The translations under genes were made by a program, and so were the position numbers. Below, one piece after another: positions 58,138 through 64,000 of a stretch of DNA of 64,000 nucleotides. The notes under the pieces were generated by a model that worked only from the letters and a program-made list of their open reading frames with translations, had not been told where the DNA came from and made no database searches. Numbering within the stretch: position 1 is the first letter of the stretch; every line of letters begins with the position of its first letter. This DNA comes from Cellulomonas soli. Lineage in GTDB: Bacteria > Actinomycetota > Actinomycetes > Actinomycetales > Cellulomonadaceae. The stretch lies in NCBI RefSeq assembly GCF_013409305.1, contig NZ_JACBZJ010000001.1, positions 3,038,001 through 3,102,000 of the forward strand, read 5' to 3'.

Positions 58138-59643
58138 GTGACCCCACCTGCCGGCCCGGACGAGACGCGCGTCGACCCGGACGACCCGACCTGGGTGCGC
58201 AACCCCCCGAGCCCGGAGCAGCGCCGGGCGGACGCGCTCGGCGCCGGCGCGTTGTTCGTCGGCGCGCTGCTCAGTCACGTACTGGGTCGCACGGCAGGGA
58301 TGTACGACGTGCCCGCGAGCGGTGCCGTCTCGCTCGCCTGGCTCGCTGCCGCCACGCTCCCGCTGGCCTGGCGCCGTCGCTGGCCCAGCCTCGTCCTCGT
58401 GCTGGTCAGCTCGGCATTCGTGGGTGCGGTCACGATGCAGGTGCCGGAGACGCTCTTCCTCAACATCGTGCTCTTCACCGCTCTGTACAGCGTCGGGGCG
58501 TGGGAACGTACGCGACGCCGCGCGGCGGTCGTGCGGGCGCTCGTCGTCGCCGGGATGCTGCTGTGGCTCGTCGTCTCGCTCTTCCAGGCCAGCACCGACC
58601 CCGACGTCCTCGAGCAGTTCGACGACGTCGGCGCGTTCTCGCCGCTCGTCGCCTACATGCTCATCCAGCTGCTGACGAACGTCCTCTACTTCTCCGGTGC
58701 CTGGTGGTTCGGCGACCACGCCTGGTCGGCCGCACGGGACCGCGCGCGCATGCGCCGCCGCACACGCGAGCTGCAGGCCGAGCGGGTGCGCGTCGAGGCG
58801 CAGGCCGTGACCATCGAACGGCTCCGGCTCGCCCGCGAGCTGCACGACGCCGTCGCGCACCACGTCTCGGTCATGGGCGTGCAGGCAGCCGCCGCGCGCA
58901 TGCTCCTGGACAGCGAGACCGGCACGCAGCAGGTCGCTGCCGCACTCGAGCAGATCGAGGACTCGGCGCGCGACGCCATCGACGAGCTGCACGGCCTGGT
59001 CGGCACGCTGCGCGAGCACGAAGGTGCCGAGGATGCCGACGGCACCGCAGGTCCGGGCGAACCCGTGGGCTCGCTGGCCGTGACCCGGCTGCCCGAGCTC
59101 GTCGCCGAGGTCGCCGGCAGCGGGCTGACCGCGACCTTCCGGGTGGTGGGCGACCCGGCGCCGCTGCCGCCCGTGGTCTCGCTCAACCTGTACCGGATCG
59201 CGCAGGAGGCCCTCACGAACGTGCGCAAGCACGCCGGTGCGGACGCGACCGCCGACGTGCGGCTGCGCTACCTCCTGGACGCCGTCGAGCTCGAGGTCGC
59301 CGACGACGGGAACGGCCTGCGTCGCACCGCTCTGGCCGTGCTGCCACGGCGCCCCGGTGACGGACGCGTGCCGGTCGGCGGTGGCTTCGGCATCGTCGGC
59401 ATGCACGAGCGGATGGCTGCCGACGGGGGCACCCTCACCACCGGTCCGCGCCGGTCGGGAGGGTTCGTCGTCCGGGCCCACGTCCCCCTGCGCCGGAGCT
59501 CGACGGGCACCGCGGGCGCTGAGGGCACCGTGGGCCCTGTGGGCACCGTGGGCCCTGTGGGCCCTGTGGGCACTGCGACCAGCCCTGTCCCGCAGGTCGC
59601 CCCGTACCCCGCCGAGACCCTGCAGGAGACCCCCGATGCCTGA
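58138..59643 (+). CDS. NarL-type sensor histidine kinase
   Basis: The 501-residue kinase has about five membrane helices in its first 190 residues (ADALGAGALFVGALLSHVLG; LNIVLFTALYSVGAW; ALVVAGMLLWLVVSLFQ), a short coiled linker, then HisKA_3 with the phospho-His in RLRLARELHDAVAHHVSVMGVQAAAARMLL and a HATPase domain (LNLYRIAQEALTNVRKHAG, EVADDGNGL, GGFGIVGMHERM). The C-terminal tail repeats GTVGPV-type residues (about 59515-59575), a collagen-like low-complexity run. The GTG start lies 7 nt after TAGCGT. It overlaps the response regulator by 8 nt. Confidence 0.93.
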   Translation: MTPPAGPDETRVDPDDPTWVRNPPSPEQRRADALGAGALFVGALLSHVLGRTAGMYDVPASGAVSLAWLAAATLPLAWRRRWPSLVLVLVSSAFVGAVTMQVPETLFLNIVLFTALYSVGAWERTRRRAAVVRALVVAGMLLWLVVSLFQASTDPDVLEQFDDVGAFSPLVAYMLIQLLTNVLYFSGAWWFGDHAWSAARDRARMRRRTRELQAERVRVEAQAVTIERLRLARELHDAVAHHVSVMGVQAAAARMLLDSETGTQQVAAALEQIEDSARDAIDELHGLVGTLREHEGAEDADGTAGPGEPVGSLAVTRLPELVAEVAGSGLTATFRVVGDPAPLPPVVSLNLYRIAQEALTNVRKHAGADATADVRLRYLLDAVELEVADDGNGLRRTALAVLPRRPGDGRVPVGGGFGIVGMHERMAADGGTLTTGPRRSGGFVVRAHVPLRRSSTGTAGAEGTVGPVGTVGPVGPVGTATSPVPQVAPYPAETLQETPDA

Positions 59644-60349
59644 GCCCGTGCGCGTGCTGCTCGTCGACGACCAGGCGCTCGTGCGCGCGGGCTTCGCGAC
59701 GATCCTGGCGGCCCACCCCGACGTGAGCGTCGTCGGCGAGGCCGCCACCGGGGCGGATGCCGTCAGCGAGGCCCGCCGCCTGCGCCCCGACGTGGTCTGC
59801 ATGGACGTGCAGATGCCGGACATGGATGGGCTGGAAGCCACCCGGCGGATCGTCGCGGACCCCGAGGTCACCGCCGGGATCCTCATCCTCACCACGTTCC
59901 ACCGCGACGACTACCTCGTCGAGGCGCTCCGGGCCGGGGCCATGGGGTTCCTGCTGAAGAACTCCCGGCCTGCCCAGCTGGTCGACGCGGTGCGGTCGGT
60001 GGCCGCGGGGGACGCGCTGCTGGCGCCTGAGGTCACGCGCGCGGTGATCGAACGCGCGCTCGTCGCGGGGCCGTCGTCGGCTCGTGGCGCTCGGGTGGGG
60101 CGCGCCCCGGGTGGTGCGCCCGACGCGGGCACGGCGTCCGCGGCGGTCGCGAGCCTGACCGAGCGTGAGCTCGAGGTGCTCGGCCTCGTCGCGCGGGGCC
60201 TGTCCAACGACGAGATCGCGGCCGAGCTGGTCCTGGGTCGCGCCACGGTCAAGACGCACGTGTCGAACGTGCTCATGAAGCTCGCCCTGCGCGACCGTGT
60301 GCAGGCCGTGGTGTTCGCCCACGAGCACGGTGTGATCACCCACCCCTGA
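59636..60349 (+). CDS. NarL/LuxR-type response regulator
   Basis: The 237-residue regulator has a receiver domain (VLLVDDQALVRAG, phospho-Asp in VVCMDVQMPDMDG, LTTFHRDDY, LLKNSRP) and a C-terminal LuxR helix-turn-helix (SLTERELEVLGLVARGLSNDEIAAELVLGRATVKTHVSNVLMKL), with a Gly/Ala-rich linker. CAGGAG is 8 nt before the ATG. It pairs with the kinase just upstream, and the ABC-2 exporter that follows is a likely target. Confidence 0.95.
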   Translation: MPEPVRVLLVDDQALVRAGFATILAAHPDVSVVGEAATGADAVSEARRLRPDVVCMDVQMPDMDGLEATRRIVADPEVTAGILILTTFHRDDYLVEALRAGAMGFLLKNSRPAQLVDAVRSVAAGDALLAPEVTRAVIERALVAGPSSARGARVGRAPGGAPDAGTASAAVASLTERELEVLGLVARGLSNDEIAAELVLGRATVKTHVSNVLMKLALRDRVQAVVFAHEHGVITHP

Positions 60350-60461
60350 GCCGGTCAGCGCCCGCCTTCGACCGGCCGCCCGTCCCGGCGCTCGGCCTGC
60401 AGGGGGAGGCGAGGATCCGCCCCGAGCCTGAGGCGCGCGCACCGTCACGGTCCGTACCGTG
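60350..60461 (+). promoter_or_regulatory. Weak terminator, then palindrome and -10 box of ABC exporter
   Basis: GCCGGTC/GACCGGC (60350-60376) forms a 7-bp stem past the regulator stop. Further on CACGGT-CCGT-ACCGTG (60446-60461) is an inverted repeat that includes TACCGT (60455-60460), a possible -10. The palindrome could be the site for the upstream LuxR-type regulator. Confidence 0.35.
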
Positions 60462-60513
60462 GCGCGTGCCGGCGGCTCGAACCGTCGGATCATCCACCGA
60501 CGGAGGGCATCCC

Positions 60514-61434
60514 ATGCTGCGGCTCGACGGGATCACACGCGCGTTCGACGGGCGCCGCGTGCTCGACGACGTCTCGTTCCAGGTGGCCTCGGGCCGGCTC
60601 ACCGGGTTCGTCGGCGGCAACGGCGCCGGCAAGACGACGACGATGCGGATCGTGCTGGGCGTCCTGGCCGCCGACGCCGGGACGGTGACGCTCGACGGCC
60701 ACGAGCTCGGCGCGGGCCAGCGCCGCGACTTCGGCTACATGCCCGAGGAACGTGGCCTCTACCCGAAGATGAAGGTCGCCGAGCAGCTGACCTACCTGGC
60801 CCGGCTGCACGGCTACGAGCGGCGCACGGCCGACGCGCGGGTCCGTGACCTGCTCGGACGCCTCGGTCTCGAGGCGCGTGCGGACGACCCGCTCGAGTCG
60901 TTGTCGTTGGGCAACCAGCAGCGGGCGCAGATCGCCGCGGCACTCGTGCACGAACCTCGCGTGCTGGTGCTCGACGAGCCCTTCTCCGGCCTCGACCCGC
61001 TCGCCGTCGACGTCGTGCTCGGGGTTCTGGCCGAGCATGCCGCGACCGGGGCGCCCGTGCTGTTCTCGTCCCACCAGCTCGACCTCGTCGAGCGGCTGTG
61101 CGACGACCTCGTCATCATCGCGGGCGGACGCATCCGGGCGACCGGGTCGCGCGGTGAGCTGCAGGCCGCGCACGGGTCGACCCGTTACGAGCTGTCAGGG
61201 GCGGACGACGTCGGCTGGGTGCGGACCGTTCCCGGCGTGGACGTCGTGGAGTTCGACGGCGGCTCGGTGCTCTTCGGGTCCACGCCCGAGGTCGCGCAGG
61301 AGGTGCTCCGGGCGGCGCTGGCCCGCGGCCCGGTCGAGGCGTTCGGCCCGGTGCGACCGAGCCTGGGCGAGATCTTCCGCGAGGTCGTCGTCGACGTCCC
61401 CGCACCGCGACCCGCCGTGGAGGTGGCCCGATGA
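60514..61434 (+). CDS. ABC-2 exporter ATPase (NatA-like)
   Basis: The 306-residue ATPase has Walker A GGNGAGKTTT, GYMPEERGLYPKMKVAEQLTYLARLHG as in NatA-type proteins, a signature-region SLGNQQRAQIAAAL (degenerate LSGGQ), and Walker B VLVLDEPFSGLDP. The C-terminal part ends with LGEIFREVV, the typical DUF4162-like tail of these exporters. GGAGGG is about 7 nt before the ATG. It overlaps the permease by 4 nt. Na+ or drug export is known for relatives; the substrate here is not evident. Confidence 0.92.
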   Translation: MLRLDGITRAFDGRRVLDDVSFQVASGRLTGFVGGNGAGKTTTMRIVLGVLAADAGTVTLDGHELGAGQRRDFGYMPEERGLYPKMKVAEQLTYLARLHGYERRTADARVRDLLGRLGLEARADDPLESLSLGNQQRAQIAAALVHEPRVLVLDEPFSGLDPLAVDVVLGVLAEHAATGAPVLFSSHQLDLVERLCDDLVIIAGGRIRATGSRGELQAAHGSTRYELSGADDVGWVRTVPGVDVVEFDGGSVLFGSTPEVAQEVLRAALARGPVEAFGPVRPSLGEIFREVVVDVPAPRPAVEVAR

Positions 61435-62534
61435 GCACGTCCCGACCCGCCAGCCCGTCCGCCGCGCGGGCGACCCTGCTCGTCGCCGAGCGTGAGGTCC
61501 TCGCGCAGCTGCGCACGAAGTCGTTCCTCGTCTCGACCGCGGTTCTGCTGCTCGTGGTGCTCGCCGGCATCGTCGTCAGCGCGGTGATGGGCGGCTCCGA
61601 CGACGGCACGAAGGTCGCCGTCGTCGAGGCCACGCGCACCGTGGTGGCCGAGGCCGACGGGCTGGAGCCGGTGCTGGTCGACGACGCCGACGCGGCCCGG
61701 GCGCTCGTCGAGCAGGAGGAGGTCGAGGCTGCCGTGCTGCCGGGAGACGGGCCGACGGGGGTCAGCCTGGTCGCGCTCGACACCGCACCCACCGATGTCG
61801 TCGCCGCGCTGTCCGTGCAGCCGCAGGTCGAGCTGCTGCAGCCGGCCGACCTGAGCGAGGGTCTGCGGTTCGTGGTCGCGCTCGCCTTCGGCCTGGTCTT
61901 CATGATGTCGGCCGTCGGCTCGGGCAACACGATCGCGCAGAACACCGTGCAGGAGAAGCAGTCCCGCATCGTGGAGATCCTGCTCTCGGCGGTGCCAGCG
62001 CGGGCGCTGCTGGCGGGCAAGGTGCTCGGCAACTCCGTGGTGGCCGTCGGTCAGACCGCCGCGATCGCCGCGGTGTCGGTGATCGGTCTGGTCGTCACCG
62101 GGCAGGACGACCTGCTGCAGGTGCTCGGGGCGCCCATCGTGTGGTTCGTGGTGTTCTTCCTCGTCGGGTTCGTGCTGCTGGCCTCGATGTTCGCCGCCAG
62201 CGCGTCCCTCGTCGCGCGGCTGGAGGACGTCGGCCCGGTGCTGCAGCCCGTGCTGTGGCTGGTGATGGTGCCGTACTTCCTCGTGGTGTTCTTCAACGAC
62301 AACCCGACCGTGATGACGGTGATGTCGTACGTGCCGTTCAGTGCCCCGGTCGGCATGCCCGTGCGGCTGTTCTTCGGCGAGGCGCTGTGGTGGGAGCCGC
62401 TGGTGTCGCTCGTCGTGCTGGTCGCCTCGACCGGGCTGGTCATCGCACTGGCCGCCCGCATCTACACCGGATCCTTGCTGCGGACAGGGTCGCGTGTGTC
62501 GGTGCGCTCGGCGTTGCGGGACGCACGCGGCTGA
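61431..62534 (+). CDS. ABC-2 exporter permease (NatB-like)
   Basis: The 367-residue permease has one N-terminal helix (SFLVSTAVLLLVVLAGIVVSAVMG), a large extracytoplasmic domain of about 120 residues, and five further helices including FVVALAFGLVFMMSAVGSGNTIAQNTVQEKQSRIVEILLSAVPARALLAGKVLGN, the ABC-2 family hallmark. It forms the exporter with the ATPase upstream. The gene converges on the alpha/beta hydrolase gene. Confidence 0.93.
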   Translation: MSTSRPASPSAARATLLVAEREVLAQLRTKSFLVSTAVLLLVVLAGIVVSAVMGGSDDGTKVAVVEATRTVVAEADGLEPVLVDDADAARALVEQEEVEAAVLPGDGPTGVSLVALDTAPTDVVAALSVQPQVELLQPADLSEGLRFVVALAFGLVFMMSAVGSGNTIAQNTVQEKQSRIVEILLSAVPARALLAGKVLGNSVVAVGQTAAIAAVSVIGLVVTGQDDLLQVLGAPIVWFVVFFLVGFVLLASMFAASASLVARLEDVGPVLQPVLWLVMVPYFLVVFFNDNPTVMTVMSYVPFSAPVGMPVRLFFGEALWWEPLVSLVVLVASTGLVIALAARIYTGSLLRTGSRVSVRSALRDARG

Positions 62535-62570
62535 CGGCCACGTCCCGCGGCGCCGGGTGCGTGCGCGACC

Positions 62571-64000
62571 TCAGGCGACCGACTCGGTCGCCGCGATCTC
62601 CTCGCGCAGCACCTGCGTGCCGGCGTCCGTCCACCCGGGCGGGGTCGCGACCGCGGCCCAGGCGTCGGCGTACTCCACGTGGTAGTTGTGCCCGTGCCCC
62701 GGGGGTGTCTCGCCGGCCACGAACAGGTCGATGGACAACCGCCAGAAGCTGGCGACGGGGAACCAGGACACGTCCGGCAGCACGTCGGGTCCGCGCGGCT
62801 CGGTCAACCAGTCCGGCCGTTCGAGCAGCAGGTCGGGTGACCACCAGATGACCCCGTCGGACGCGTGCTGCAGGTAGACCACGCGTGGCGAGTCCCACTC
62901 GGTGCCCAGGCTCCACAGGTCGATGTCGCCCGCGCCGTCGAGCCCGAGCCCCCAGCGGACCGTCTCGCCGCCGTCGAGCACGGGGGAGACCTCGGTCGAG
63001 CCAGCGTCCCGCGCGGCGGTGAGGTCCTGCCACAGCGGGGTGAACCCCGGGGTCCCGGCCCACACGGCGCCGTCGACCCGCTGCTCGAGGTCCTGCACCC
63101 CGGAGAACGCCCCCTGGCTGCCGTAGCTGCCCAACGAGATGCCGAACACGTAGAGCTTCGGTCGGGAGTCCTCGGGCAGCTGCTCCCAGCGCGCGCGCAC
63201 GGCCTCGAAGAGCGCCTTGCCGGCGTCCGGCGGTGTCTGGCGGTCGCCCACGAAGCTCACCCAGCTCGGCAGGTAGGAGTACTGCATCGCGGCGATCGCC
63301 GTGTTGCCGCCCCAGAGCATCTCGAGCGCGTCGGCCGAGGACGGGTCGACCCACCCGGTGCCGGTGGTCGTCCACACCACGAGCGCCTCCCGGTCCCAGG
63401 CGTCGGTGCGGTCGAGCTCGTCGACCACGACCTGCGCGGTGTCCTCCAGGCTGTCCCCGCTGCGCAGGCCTGCGTACACACGGATCGGTTCGCGCACCGG
63501 CAGGTCCAGCCCGGTGCGGGCGGCCACCTCGGCCAGCTGGTCGGTGCTGCGGCCGCCCGAGACGAAGCGGCGACCCTCGCGGCCCAGAGACTCCCAGGAC
63601 GACAGCGACTGCGGCGACCCGCTGCGTTCGGGCTGCTGCGGCTGCACCGAGTCCTCGTACGTCTGCGCGTCCAGCTCGCCGTAGGTCGAGCTCAGCAGTG
63701 CCTTGCCGCCCGCGACGAGCGTGCCGTTGAGCAGCAGCACGCTCCCGACGGCGACCAGCGTGACGGCCAGCGCCCGGGCGGCGACCGGCGGCAGCCAGCG
63801 CCCGATCAGCCGGGTGACGACCCTGGCGGTCCGCCGCAGCCCTCGTCCGATGCTCAGCACGAGCAGGGCGACGAGCAGCGCCACGAGCAGCACCGTCAGC
63901 GAGTGGGCCGACGAGGGCTGCTCCATGCCCATGACGTCACGCAGCCGGCGCTGCCAGTCGTCGCTCACGACGAGCGCCGCGATCACCACGACCACCGCGA
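62571..64000 (-). CDS. Alpha/beta hydrolase family 9 membrane protein, 5' end outside window
   Basis: The frame stays open to the window edge, so the N-terminus (usually further membrane helices) is missing; about 476 residues are present. Two helices are seen (LTVLLVALLVALLVLSIG; AVTLVAVGSVLLLNGTLVAGG), then the catalytic domain of the Abhydrolase_9 (DUF2319) group: IRVYAGLRSGDSLEDTAQVVVDELDRT, LYVFGISLGSYGSQGAFSG with the GxSxG serine, FTPLWQDLTAARDAGS, LQHASDGVIWWSPDLL, and HGHNYHVEYADAWA with likely catalytic His. Function in this family is largely unknown. Confidence 0.88.
   Translation of the reverse strand, partial: AVVVVIAALVVSDDWQRRLRDVMGMEQPSSAHSLTVLLVALLVALLVLSIGRGLRRTARVVTRLIGRWLPPVAARALAVTLVAVGSVLLLNGTLVAGGKALLSSTYGELDAQTYEDSVQPQQPERSGSPQSLSSWESLGREGRRFVSGGRSTDQLAEVAARTGLDLPVREPIRVYAGLRSGDSLEDTAQVVVDELDRTDAWDREALVVWTTTGTGWVDPSSADALEMLWGGNTAIAAMQYSYLPSWVSFVGDRQTPPDAGKALFEAVRARWEQLPEDSRPKLYVFGISLGSYGSQGAFSGVQDLEQRVDGAVWAGTPGFTPLWQDLTAARDAGSTEVSPVLDGGETVRWGLGLDGAGDIDLWSLGTEWDSPRVVYLQHASDGVIWWSPDLLLERPDWLTEPRGPDVLPDVSWFPVASFWRLSIDLFVAGETPPGHGHNYHVEYADAWAAVATPPGWTDAGTQVLREEIAATESVA

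Overview
The window is a piece of a very high-GC actinobacterial chromosome. The order RNase E/G, rplU, rpmA, obg, proB, proA, nadD, rsfS, phosphatase is an actinobacterial housekeeping block. Several genes look leaderless, with a TAnnnT box 6-8 nt before the start codon. Secreted GH16-CBM13 glucanase, GH36 and GH32 enzymes fit a plant-polymer degrader such as Cellulomonadaceae; that family assignment is an inference. No rRNA, CRISPR array or insertion sequence was seen.

Layout. 1-5503: 3' part of an RNase E/G gene, then rplU-rpmA-obg-proB. 5584-15517: a cluster lying between proB and proA, with two luciferase-like flavin monooxygenases, a dipeptide-type ABC importer, a rhodanese-like protein and an M20 amidohydrolase. 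Its importer mRNA begins with a SAM-IV-like riboswitch (6872-6951), so the cluster probably scavenges organic sulfur. 15514-20358: proA, a 51-aa membrane protein, nadD, a Pro/Ala-rich membrane protein, rsfS, a histidine phosphatase and tRNA-Ala(GGC). 20377-22023: remains of an integrated element at the tRNA, with an excisionase gene broken by a stop codon and an intact-looking tyrosine integrase.

22249-30534: a raffinose/sucrose-type locus with a ROK repressor, alpha-galactosidase, three ABC importer genes and a GH32 fructosidase. 30535-30995: a decayed gene remnant, then an operator. 30996-44689: a peptide-use cluster with an M20 dipeptidase, two signal-less S10 carboxypeptidases, a HisC-like aminotransferase, a GntR regulator, a thiamine-diphosphate enzyme and an oligopeptide ABC importer that includes a permease-ATPase fusion. 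Variants of the palindrome GTATTGATCAATAC lie before three of its transcription units.

44746-50176: a maltokinase-cap protein, a TetR/epoxide-hydrolase-like divergent pair, a small membrane protein, a lone malonyltransferase and a GH16 glucanase. 50177-55201: an operon of response regulator, HEAT-repeat membrane protein and family 2 glycosyltransferase, divergent from a MASE1 histidine kinase; this looks like a signal-controlled polysaccharide synthase. 55170-64000: methyltransferase and XRE-cupin regulator, pirin, GNAT acetyltransferase, a NarL-type two-component system, a NatAB-like ABC-2 exporter, and an alpha/beta hydrolase gene cut by the window edge.

Most promising for new biology are the riboswitch-controlled sulfur cluster, the GntR peptide cluster and the RR-HEAT-GT2/MASE1-kinase module.
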